Shown here piece by piece: positions 48,401-58,300 of a DNA stretch of 64,000 nt. A model generated the notes under the pieces. The model had not been told where the DNA came from. It did no database searches and saw only the letters and a program-made list of their open reading frames with translations. The position numbers were made by a program, and so were the translations under genes. Location: contig NC_092864.1 of NCBI RefSeq assembly GCF_032062135.1, forward strand, positions 16,193,762-16,257,761. Direction: 5' to 3'. The stretch's first letter is position 1. Every line of letters begins with the position of its first letter. Source of the DNA: Pyxicephalus adspersus. Taxonomy: Eukaryota > Chordata > Amphibia > Anura > Pyxicephalidae.

Positions 48401-51400
48401 AGCAACAAAAACTACTGCAACACATACAATCCCATGTTAAGACGTTAAAGAAAATTGAAAAACTTAGCTAATAAAGTTAGCAGCAAGTTCAAATTATATT
48501 TGTCATCACAATCGCTTTAGTTAAACTATAATAAAATATTTCCTCGTTTAATAACTACTATGGCATGCTGGCAGGAGACAAAAACACAACTTACTTGGAG
48601 CGGGATCGCCTACGGTTGTCATGTCGCCGGCGAGAAGGGCTTGGGGAACCAGAGGAGCTGCTGGAGCTTGAGCTGCGGGATGAGCTGGAACTTCCAGAAC
48701 GACTGGATGCGGATGAAGAGCTGGAACCTGAACTAGAGCCTGAGCTAGAACCAGATGATGAACTGGAGGAGGAACTGGAGCGGGAGCTTCTGGAACAGAA
48801 GAAATATCATATTCATCAATAAATCACAAAGGACAAGCAGCTGGACAAACAGGGTGTTTGTTTTGGAAAACAGGACCCCACTGCCTAATGTCAATGTACA
48901 TGCATACTGCCCAATGATTTGTTCAGAATAGATATATGTAGCATTTGGCTTGGGCTTTGGTAATTTTATGGAAAAATTGACTGTATTTTCACTTTACAAC
49001 ACTGTAAGCTGCATGCTGCAAAGAGTAAAGTGTTGGCACACACACAATATGTAAACGATTTTCAGATTGGTGACACATTAGGGGGCAAGAATACCATAAC
49101 AGTATCTCCAACTTTACAAGTAGTTTAACGATCATGGATCTCAATTTTCTGTCACTACAGAGCCCCTCTGCATTTTGTAGTGATCCAGTGTGCAGCAGGA
49201 GATACTATATGATACAGAAGGATCATGGAATTGATCTGTAGTTATGAACAGTTTTTCATGCTACATACCTGCTGCTACTGCTGCCGCTGGAGGCGCTGCG
49301 TCTCTTTCTGGTCTTGTCTCGTCCCCGATCTTTTTCTGTTGTCTCTTTTCCTGTAGTCTTTTCTTTGGTACGATCCTTAGACCTGTCCTCAGACCGCTCT
49401 TTACGTTTGCTAGGAGAGGGAGCCCTACAAGAAAAACAGAATTTATGAGAAATGGCGAGGCCTTATCCTACATCAAATAAAATCAATCCATTATGAATAC
49501 CATTGCTTTTATGGAAACAAGCGCTGGCTAATAATTTGCTTCTGTTTCTATGATTTAAATATATTTTGGCTTGGAAGGAGGCAGCTGTTAAATTGACCTA
49601 AATTTAGAGAAGAATCTCATTGAAGAGTCTCCCTTTATTCATGTTCAAATAACTAATCTCTCTGATTGTGCATTTGTTGATACGAAATGTTCAAACAACT
49701 TTTCACTTATAGTCTGCCTAGAATAAATGATCCTACTTAAAGGCAGAGAAAATGCAAAATTCAGGCACTTACAATACTTATAATCTTAAAAAAAAAAGCT
49801 TTAATAGTTTCTTAATTGCTAGAAAGATAGCTCAACTTGTATTTTTTACATCCAACTGGAGACCAGCTACAATTAAGAAAAAAAACATTATTCCTTATTT
49901 CTGCTATATCTGAATTGCACATTTTGACAAAACATGTTATAGGAAAATACAGTTCAATGTACCCAGCTTAGAATACGGACCCTTTTTTTCTGATTTACTG
50001 AGAACATTTTGTGAGCTACCCCTCCCACCCCAAAACCACCAGCACCATAAAGGAAAACTATAGTTCTGCTTTAAAAATCAGTGATCAGGTCAGGAAGGTT
50101 TTTATTTCAGAATGAACAGGTAATGTATCTTCTGCAATAAAACACACATACCTGCCTGTTCATGCTGAGCATACACTGCCTAAGATGTGATGGGTATCCT
50201 TGCAAGGACAGGCGAGTGCAATTACAACTTCAGTCAGGTAAGGGTATGTTATTGACATTGTCTGTGCCTTCTGCAATAAAGGACCTGCCTGGTTCCAGGT
50301 TTTTAGGTATAGTTCGGCTTTCACTGCAGAATAAATGGACCCATCACTAAAATGATGGAAGCTGCCATTGCAAAATTGATTCTAAATAATTCTGCCTGAA
50401 TGTACAGCTGATCATACACCCGAAACAAGCATGCAATTATCTGAACACCTGAGCTCCAGCTTCATTCTGGGTCAGTGATTTGTAGAATGTATTACAGGTA
50501 AAGATCAGAACACCGAACAGGAAAGCTGTTTTTTTAAGCTAGGTTAGCAATGGCAGCTTACATATTCTCTCCATAAGTCCCCTTTAATAACCGGTCAGGG
50601 TCATACTAGCACTGCGCTAATTCTGAGGAACATCTGAAGGACCTTATTACGAAGACAGTCCAAAAGATCTCTGCAACTTTGTGGAGTGATTTCCAACTGA
50701 GTGTATACAAAGTGTACTTCTAGGACCAGAGAATTGAGAAACCGGTATGGATGGGAAGAAATTGTAGATGGGTGGCAGCCCCTGTATTGTGACTCTTCAG
50801 TAACCACACAAAAAACAGCCTGAAAATGCCAGGTGGTGCAGCATTGCCCCCTAATTCTCGCCTCCCGGGAGGTTCTTGGGTGCTCCTTCCGCACATGCCT
50901 GAGCCCTTTTGCCAAAAGGGGAAAAAATGCCAATCTAACGCATGTGCAGTGGTATCAGCAAGTTTTTTTTGTGGATCTCGCGCCTGGGTTGTGTGTGAAA
51001 AAAAAGAAGATGCCCCACCAAAGACCTCTGGACCGATAAACTGCTCTGTGGGGATTGAAGGTAAGTGTATTTTTTTTTGTTTTGGGTGAATTTTGAGTTT
51101 AGTTCATTTTTGACAGAAGATAGGTAAGCAAGTTTTCAAAAAAGGGTTTCGAGCGCTCTTTTAAATGAGCAGAAAGTAGGAGCAAGCTGAATAGGACGAG
51201 GAAGACCATTCCAGAGAGTCAGGGCAGCTCTAGAAAAGTCTTGGAGCCGTGCGTGAGATGAGGTTATGAGTGAGGAAGTCATTAGTAGGTCATTGGAGGA
51301 GCAGAGAGAGCGGCTGGGGGAGGAAGAAATTGTAGATGGGTGGCAGCCCCTGTATTGTGACTCTTCAGTAACCACACAAAAAACAGCCTGAAAATGCCAG

Positions 51401-53029
51401 GTGGTGCAGCATTGCCCCTAATTCTCGCCTCCCGGGAGGTTCTTGGGTGCTCCTTCCGCACATGCCTGAGCCCTTTTGCCAAAAGGGGAAAAAAATGCCA
51501 ATCTAACGCATGCGCAGTGGTATCAGCAAGTTTTTTTGGGATCTCGCGCCTTGGGTTGGCTGTGAAAAAAAGAAGATGCCCCACCCAAAGACCTCTGGAC
51601 CCATAAACTGCTCTGTGGGGATTGAAGGTAAGTATTTTTTTTTTTTGTTTTGGGTGAATTTTGAGTTTAGTTAATTTTTGACAGAAGAAGACGGGTAGGC
51701 AAGTTTTCAAAAATGGGTTTTGAGTGCTCTTTTAAATGAGCAGAAAGTAGGAGCAAGCTGAATAGGACGAGGAAGACCATTCCAGAGAGTCGGGGCAGCT
51801 CTAGAAAAGTCTTGGAGCCGTGCGTGAGATGGTTATGAGTGAGGAAGTCATTAGTAAGTCATTGGAGGAGCAAAGAGAGCGGATAGGGGAGTATTTTTCT
51901 ATCAGGTCAGAAATGTAAGTGGGACAAAAACTGTGGAGGGATTTGAAGGCAAAGCACAGAAGCTTGAATTTGATTCTAAGGTGAAATGGAAGCCAATGTA
52001 GAGAACTACAAAGAGATGCAGCAGAAGAGGAGCGGTGGGAAGGATGGATGAGTCTGGCTGCAGCATTGATAATAGATTGTAGAGGAGAGAGTCGTGTTAG
52101 TGGAATACCAGAGAGGAGGAGGTTACAGTAGTCCAGACAAGAGATGATAAAAGCTTGTAAAAGGAGTTTAGTGGCCTTACATAAATCTTACACACAGAGG
52201 AAATAACACAGGCCGGGTGCAGCTCCACAAGTGAAATGTTAAAACCAAAGGGGTAATTGTACAAATGTGTAGATTGCAGCAACATCACACCAATCATATA
52301 CTGACTCCCACACACTTCAAGTCTCTGTATACACACATATATATATATAAATACATATAAATACAGGGTTCTCCCCAGGCCCTTTTAGCTGGGCGCACCA
52401 CCCGGCACTTTTCAGCACCCACCCGGCTGTTTTTGGGTGGTTACTAAAGAGTTTGGTCACAATACCGGGGCTGCCACCCACCTACAATTTCTTCCCACCC
52501 GGCTTAAAAAAAATTCTGGGTTGAGCACTGTAAATACATATTATACATATATATACACACACACACACATACATATAAATATATATAAAAATACAAGGGT
52601 TTCTATGGTAACCAAGCCCAATTCAAAGGTAAAGCATTGCTTTGGTTGTTTATGTGTGAAAGTTTTCACAGTAGTTGCCAGACATTCACTCGGGAATTCA
52701 CTCATGTGAAAGTACACGACACGGTGAAGCCTCCTCTATACAGCCAGGCCCAGGAGGTCGCCATCTTTGCCGCACCGGGTAGCTGTATACCCGGCTGCGG
52801 CCTAGTGATCCCCCGACTCCGGGTGATACCATCCAGCTAATACACCTTAATAGCTAAGAATCGTAGCTCGCTCTACCCAAAGCAGACACCCACGGTGAGG
52901 CAGATCGCTGCGGCAGCGCGGATGGAAGCGGATTGCGGTGCTGGTTACTTACATTTTCCCGGCCTTTCGCTGCCTATCTCTCCTCAGGTCAGACAAGCCG
53001 TCGCGTTCAGTGTGACGCGAGGCCGCCAT
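45401..53029 (-). CDS. RNPS1: RNA-binding protein with serine-rich domain 1 (complete, 7 coding exons)
   Basis: Exons are 52953-53029, 49269-49424, 48595-48789, 48213-48315, 47484-47637, 46988-47132 and 45401-45500. They total 930 nt, 309 codons plus stop, all in phase. Features in order: a short N-terminal extension (MAASRHTERDGLSDLRRDRQ), APSPSKRKERSEDRSKD, a serine-rich tract of about 60 residues, RRRHDNRRRSRSK, and an RRM (KVHIGRLTRNVTKDHILEIF through GYAYVEFEAAEEAEKALKHM). Pro-rich and Arg/Ser tails follow, ending RSRSSSNSSR. RNPS1 is a nuclear splicing activator and a peripheral component of the exon junction complex (ASAP/PSAP), linking splicing to nonsense-mediated decay. The longest intron (intron 1) carries a tandem duplication. 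The usual longer alternative first segment (MDLSG-type) was not found. Confidence 0.95.
45937..46242 (+). mobile_element. Hairpin-rich MITE, 'aagctgcgtacacacg' family, copy 3, in RNPS1 intron 6
   Basis: Terminal inverted repeats match over 19 bases including the flanking TA: TAAAGCTGCGTACACACGT on both ends. It shares the 'aacggtgctgtacatacagc' hairpin and the 'gccgattatcgggcga' region with the 40619 copy. A 14-base deletion has removed one side of the first long hairpin. 306 bp. Confidence 0.92.
50755..51886. repeat. Two-copy tandem duplication, ~566 bp unit
   Basis: Unit 1 is 50755-51320 and unit 2 is 51321-51886; identity is very high. Each begins 'gaagaaattgtagatgggtg' and contains the GC-rich element ('cgcctcccgggaggttcttg'). 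Each ends with a segment that in reverse encodes a LINE-like C-terminus (FSRAALTLWNGLPRPIQLAP). Small indels distinguish the copies, for example the length of T-runs. Confidence 0.9.
51136..51290 (-). mobile_element. Non-LTR retrotransposon C-terminal fragment
   Basis: The minus frame reads HARLQDFSRAALTLWNGLPR and IQLAPTFCSFKRALETLF. The F(S/R)..AP.LWN.LP....(L/I)..F...LK..L(F) signature is the conserved C-terminus of several LINE ORF2 proteins in fish and frogs. It is duplicated in unit 2 (about 51700-51860). Confidence 0.7.
51887..52190. repeat. Interspersed repeat following the tandem unit
   Basis: Contains 'gtgaaatggaagccaatgta', 'ggctgcagcattgataatag' and 'tacagtagtccagacaagag', wording typical of high-copy frog repeats. 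Class unknown; likely continuous with the LINE-like fragment. Confidence 0.55.
52363..52525 (+). repeat. 'gggcgcaccacccggcactt' repeat family, copy 3 (best preserved)
   Basis: Starts 'agggttctccccaggccctt', continues 'gggcgcaccacccggcactt', 'ggctgtttttgggtggttac', 'ttggtcacaataccgggg' and 'cttcccacccggcttaaaaa'. It ends near 'attctgggttgagcactg'. Confidence 0.85.
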
Positions 53030-53165
53030 CCTGCCGCCTAGAAAACCTCCCGTCGCCCTGTGGGTGACGTCACGTGTGATTTAGGGGCATGGCTTACATC
53101 GTCTTAAAGAGACAGAGCACGTCACGTCAGAAAGGATAGGGATTGTTATTGGGGAAAGGGTTAAA
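53030..53165. promoter_or_regulatory. Bidirectional promoter candidate: CRE palindrome with E-box and CRE half-sites
   Basis: TGACGTCA at 53065-53072 overlaps CACGTG at 53071-53076. Two further CGTCA half-sites follow at 53120-53129 ('cacgtcacgtcag'). The DNA from about 52720 to 53100 is CpG-rich, unlike its surroundings. It sits just upstream of RNPS1 (minus) and 180-220 bp before the small plus-strand gene, so it can serve both. CREB/ATF and USF/MYC-type factors are the known binders of these motifs; binding here is inference. Confidence 0.7.
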
Positions 53166-53252
53166 GTGCTCAGGAGGCCCCGCCCACTGGGAAAGTTGCT
53201 CCCAGAAGTCTCTGCTGGTTCCTTGTTCCTCTGTAAACAAACAAAGAGATTC

Positions 53253-53756
53253 ATGGCTGCAGGGGGCTGGACAGCTGGGCTCACACAGGTAATGTGGGGC
53301 TTGTTATGGATTTCTCACATGCTGATTGGCTGGTGTGCTGGGGTGTAGGTGCTGAGCAAGTTTAGGAAGTGGGGGAGCATGGTAACATATATGACACGTC
53401 CTCAATGTCCAGGAACAGTCCCATATGGTAAACATTGCACTGGCCCTTTAAATTAAATGTCTCTGGTCCCACGTGTGATCAGCAATGTGTTTGGGGGAGG
53501 GGGTGTCCATGCAATCCTGGGCTCCTAATGTTGTCTTTGCTTTGTTTTGCAGAGTAGGGAGCAGTTAGGACCCCCATCAGGTTTATTTCCATATCTTAAC
53601 CATCCTGCAGTTACATCAGAAAAAAAGGAAAGCACTCAAAAGAAAGGAAAACCCTCTCTTAGACCATTATCACCTGCACAGGTGTCCCCATATGATGATA
53701 TATCACTGGTGACAACACAGTATATTGGATTCCGCTCAGCAACTGCTGCTGTGTGA
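53253..53756 (+). CDS. Unrecognised small two-exon gene, 79 residues, divergent from RNPS1
   Basis: Exon 1 is 53253-53288 (MAAGGWTAGLTQ, ends CAG before GTAATG). Exon 2 is 53553-53756, preceded by 'ctttgttttgcag'. The join is phase 0 and gives 79 residues: a Lys-rich middle (EKKESTQKKGKPS), then SPAQVSPYDDISLVTTQYIG and FRSATAAV at the C-terminus. The same frame is open upstream to an ATG at 53166, which would add 29 residues. No signal peptide or membrane segment is seen. Strong splice sites, a CpG/CRE promoter and low-complexity-free sequence favour a real gene. I do not recognise it; conserved small cilia or nuclear proteins have this size, but nothing here assigns it. Confidence 0.55.
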
Positions 53757-53835
53757 GCCTTGCCAGGGGGGAAACATAGCAATGAGAATCAGGCAGGGGA
53801 ACTAACCCATCACTACTCCATTCATGGCTTTATAT

Positions 53836-53962
53836 ATCATTATCAAACAGGATTTATATAGCACCAACATATTACATAGTACATTAAATAGGGGTTGCAA
53901 ATGACATACAGATACAGGAGAGGACCCTGCCTCGAAGAGCTTACAATCTAGGAGGTGGGGGA
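53836..53962 (+). repeat. Dispersed repeat, 'agcgccaacata' family, copy 9
   Basis: 'aacaggatttatatagcacc' through 'gcttacaatctaggaggtgg', with a deletion in the dinucleotide-rich centre. Confidence 0.9.
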
Positions 53963-53997
53963 AGTATGACACAATATACTTTTATTCAACAACAAAT

Positions 53998-54150
53998 ATT
54001 GTTATTATTAATATTAACATGATTTATATAGCGCCAACATATTACGCAGTGCTGTACAATAAATAGGGGTTGCAAATGACAGACAGATACAAACAGTGAC
54101 ACAGGAGGAGGAGAGGTCCCTGCCCCAAAGAGCTTACAATCTAGGAAAGT
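53998..54150 (+). repeat. Dispersed repeat, 'agcgccaacata' family, copy 10
   Basis: Full-length copy immediately after copy 9 in the same orientation: 'atgatttatatagcgccaac' through 'gagcttacaatctaggaaag'. Confidence 0.9.
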
Positions 54151-54777
54151 GGGACTTTGTATAAGCATTGGTGAAATTCCCCTTCTCTTCCCGTAGCAGG
54201 ACACACAACAAGAAGTTAGTAGAAATCTCCCAAAGTGAGGTTTCTTCAGAACAAGTGTCGCCATTAAAAGATTTCTGTTCATTTGTTGTTCAGGGGACAT
54301 CTCCCAAATGTTAGATTGGCCCTCCATTTTTGTTTGATCACCAGTGAATCACAGACCACAATAAAAACTTGGAAAGTGGTCTAACCCGTTCTTTATCCAA
54401 ACCTAACAAAAAAAGTTTTGCATTCCTGGTAGGGAAGGAAAGTTTTTCAGAAGCTTCCAGCTGATTGGCCCAGGGCTGTAGCCTCCCATTGCCCGGAGTT
54501 ACTGACTATTTCCTCATAGTACTTTGGGTTAGCAAAGAAATGCTAATTCTATTCTGAGGAAGGAGGGGTAATAAAGGGAAGCTCTTGCTTTGCTTTGAAT
54601 AGGTAAATGTCAGGACAAAAGTAACAGAATAAAAGGACACAGACAAAAAAATGAGGGTGGGGACCGACGGTCTGGTTGGTGTTTTTATTGTCTTTGTGCC
54701 TTCCTATAGTGATGAAGACTGCTCCCTAAATTTCATGTTTTGGTGTCACAAGGACAGGAAGTGCAATGGAGTCAATT

Positions 54778-54985
54778 ATTAATATTATTATTTTTGTTAC
54801 ACAGTATTTACGGTATATAGCACCAACATTTTACGCAGCGTTGTACAAGTCCATAGTCATATCACTAGCAGTCCCTTAAAGAAGCTCACAATCTAATGTC
54901 CCTACCATAGTCATATGTCATTACCACAATCTAAAGTCAGTTTTGGGGGGAAGCCAATTAACCTCACTGCATGTTCCTAAAACAT
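54778..54985 (+). repeat. Long-form agcgc repeat, 3'-truncated
   Basis: 'tatatagcaccaacatttta', 'agtccatagtcatatcacta', 'gttttggggggaagccaatt' and 'ctgcatgttcc' parallel 6748-7000. Confidence 0.8.
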
Positions 54986-55330
54986 ATAAACAAAGCTTTA
55001 TTATTGGATACTCTAAGTCTTGGTACACACGAGCAGATCCACTGACATTTTTGCATTGAGCAACCAATCGATTAAGCGGAAATGTCAATACAGTCCACAG
55101 TATTCGGATTTGATAAACTCGATCACTCCAAGAAATGAGACAATTGCTGTATTGTTGATGGATATTTACCGTCATGTCTGATTTATCCACATCCAATCAG
55201 ATACCCAAAAATTGGTCTCTTACAGTTGGTCGGCTGCTGAATCCCACTTTAGGTAAAATCAGCCGTGTCTCCTGTATACTGATAATTCTTTACTTTTTTT
55301 TTCAAAGCAGCACAAAAAGTCCTAACTTCC

Positions 55331-55354
55331 ATGAGCGATGGGTCGGCTGGATGA
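55331..55354 (+). promoter_or_regulatory. uORF overlapping the start codon of the HTH gene
   Basis: ATG at 55331 starts a seven-codon frame that ends in TGA at 55352-55354, overlapping the main ATG (55338) in another frame. Its own context has t at -3, so leaky scanning to the main start (g at -3, G at +4) is plausible. It would lower translation of the main frame if the transcript includes it. Confidence 0.5.
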
Positions 55355-58300
55355 CCACGCCAAGCATAGGATTGTGGTGCTGAGAAAGGCCGGTCTGAGT
55401 TTCCGGAAAATCAAGAAGGTTCTAGAACTAGACAACATCAAGGTGACACCTCAAGCCATCTACCTCTTCTTGAAGCGTAAGAAGATCGAACCGGAAATAT
55501 CAATCGGTGCCTCTCAAAACCCGACTACGAAAGGACAGAGCTGGGAACAGGCCAATCTTTGCAGCTTGTTACAGGACAATGGCGGGCCGAAGAAGGAAGA
55601 GGGCAACCAGGCACCCAAGGAAAAGCGGTCTGCAAGTGATGTGAAAGAGGAGAGCCAAGAAACCGGAATCAAAATAGTGAACGTGACGTCTCTCTCCAGC
55701 GTAAACCAGTCACTGGCTCCACCAATCAGCACTTCAAGGAGTGTCCCCCAAGGGCAGAGTGTGCAGAAGTCACGTAAGAACCCTTAGGAACAAAGTTTTT
55801 TCCAGTAGGCTAATTAGAGAACAATGTGAAGATTTATTGGGTGACTATTAGAAGATTTAATTCCAGCCATATTCATTCCCATAGATAGATAATAAAATGG
55901 AAAAGTTTTCATCAGTCAGCCAGACTTTCAGAAATGAGGGAATATATTGTCTCTATGTCCCCATTGGGAACCTTTACCGTCTTCCTCAGTCGAAAACCAA
56001 AATGAAAGGAAATACAATGGGGACAGCTGTTCTGATGGAAGCTTATAAATGTTTTATTTTTTTAACACTTTGGTTCATTTCTGTCTGGATTTCTATGTCT
56101 AAAAGCGGTACATTGTCTTTCATGAAAATTTATTTTACATTGTAGGCTTGTAAGTCTTAGGCATAACTCACCGAAATATGTCCAATACTTAATAAATAAA
56201 AAACACAAAAATCTGGTAAAACAAGGGTGCATAAATAAATCAAAAATACTGAAACCTGTAATATAACTGTACAATATTATATATAATTTATATATATAAT
56301 ATAATGATTACTTTGTATTGGATTCAATACAGGAATTTTGTATTGAATCCAGTACAAAATAATTTGAAAATCCCGCAACGCACCAACGTCACTGGGAACT
56401 CCGGGTAACGTCAGCACACTCGCCGGGGGACAGATCGAAGCAAGAGGATGCGGCCAGAGGATGGGATCCGACGGGCAGGACACTGGAGGACGCTGGTGGG
56501 ACCAGGTAAGTTTTATTGTTTCTTTTTTTTTTACCTACCCCGAGTGTGGCTTGGGGTTACTGCTATCATCTGTTTTTTTTACCCGAGCCACACTCAGGGT
56601 TACCGCTCAGTAACCCTGGTTACTCTGGTAAACCCTGGTAAAGCTCTCCAAGACTGGAGAAAATACACTATCATGGGAGCCTAGGTGATTCATTAATAAT
56701 GAGCGGTTGGTTGTCAGCTGCCCCCAACAACCCCCCCATTTACCACTTTCGTTCTCCATTCACCCAGCAGCTGTGGTTTTTGGCGCTTAGACCATCTGCA
56801 TAAACTAGGTGTCTCAATTTACCAAAAAGAAGTTTCGTAAAAGTTAGTATCTGTTGTTATCTGCATGTTATCTGCTCCACCCCTGATATCTGTTCAGTCT
56901 TTCACTTGTCTTCCTTTTTTTTTTAGGATTCTGCCCTATCCGTCCGGCTCCAAATCCCATCGTGAATGGACCCCGACCCAGCCCTGCCCAACCACCTTCT
57001 CACCATCCTCCAAATGGTAGATCCAGGACGCCTCTGCCCGTACTTAAGAACCCAGCACTGCTCGTCACCAAGAAGATCGTAGACAGAGCCATCAGCTTAC
57101 AGAAAAAGGTATAATAATGGTTGCAGTGCGGCCATACTGCTGCTGTCGTAAATTGTAATATATAATGAAGCTCAACTTGTTACATTTGTTTTTGTGGTGA
57201 TTTTCTCATCAGGTCATCCTCCAAAACGGCCTTCAGCTGTTAATTCAAGGAGGACATTATCCACCTAATACATCGGTCACCAACCAGCAGGCTGTGAGAC
57301 CGGTGGCTCAACCGAATCCTCAGGTACAAAACACTGCGGCTATACAATGGGGTCAGAAGGTGCAATACAAAATGTTGATGTAACTAAGGGAGCAATGCAA
57401 AAACAAGTATGAAGTATACAATAGTTTTCTGCTCTTAGCAGCTGTAAGCTGAGCTTTAGAAATGAATTTATACATTGCCTATCTTGCTCCTTTAAATTTA
57501 CATTCTATGTGTACCTTGCAACGCCTGCAATTTCGTCCACTTAGACAAACTGCGACGCTGTTAGAGAATTTGCAATTGATGGTTGCTAAAGGATTATTTG
57601 GAAGATGACCGGCCCATCGAAAATGTATTATCACCAGCCACATTAGTTAGAAATACCTTGCTAGTACCCAGTTGGGCCCCCCTTTGCCCTCAAAACTGCC
57701 GTAGTTCTTCATGGGATAGATTCAACAAGGTACTGGAAAACTCTTTAAGGATTTTTGGTTCATATTGACATAATATTGCACAGATGGTGCAGTGGGGTGC
57801 ATATCCATGATAGGAATTTCCCATTCCATCTTATCCCAAAGGGATAGAGATATTGGATTGACATCTGGTGACTGTGGAGGCCATTGGAACTCATTGTCAT
57901 GTAACTAGTTTAAGATAATTTGGGCTTTGTGACATGGCGAGATGTCTTGCTGTTAGAAAAACACTGCAGTCATAAAGGAATAGACCATGTTCAGTAACAA
58001 TACCAAGGTTTAACAATGCCCAATAAGTACCAAGGGGCCCAAAGAAAATATCCCCCATAACACCTCCAACCCCAATCCTTCATACAAGGATTAAAGTCAG
58101 TATTTAAAATGCTTTACTTTCCATAAATTATTTTTATTATTTGTAATATACATTAGAATGTCATAGAAAAATTGACCATTCAATACCCTAGCACAGCTTT
58201 TTTTGTAGCTGTCAAAAGACCGTAAAGTAGAACTATAGAGCAATGGTCATCTACTCTACTCTGTCAAGGATTTAAAAAATTACTTTAGCATTTATTCAGC

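Larger units (their letters stand above)
49425..52952 (-). other. RNPS1: RNPS1 intron 1, including tandem duplication
   Basis: About 3.5 kb. The 50755-51886 part is a two-unit tandem duplication. It is followed by a repeat with 'gatttgaaggcaaagcacag', 'gaggttacagtagtccagac' and a 'gggcgcaccacccggcactt' element. The remaining unique part shows no additional exon. Confidence 0.7.

Noticed and set aside
48565..48822. Glu/Leu-rich plus-strand frame
   Set aside because: Antisense shadow of the RNPS1 serine-rich exon.
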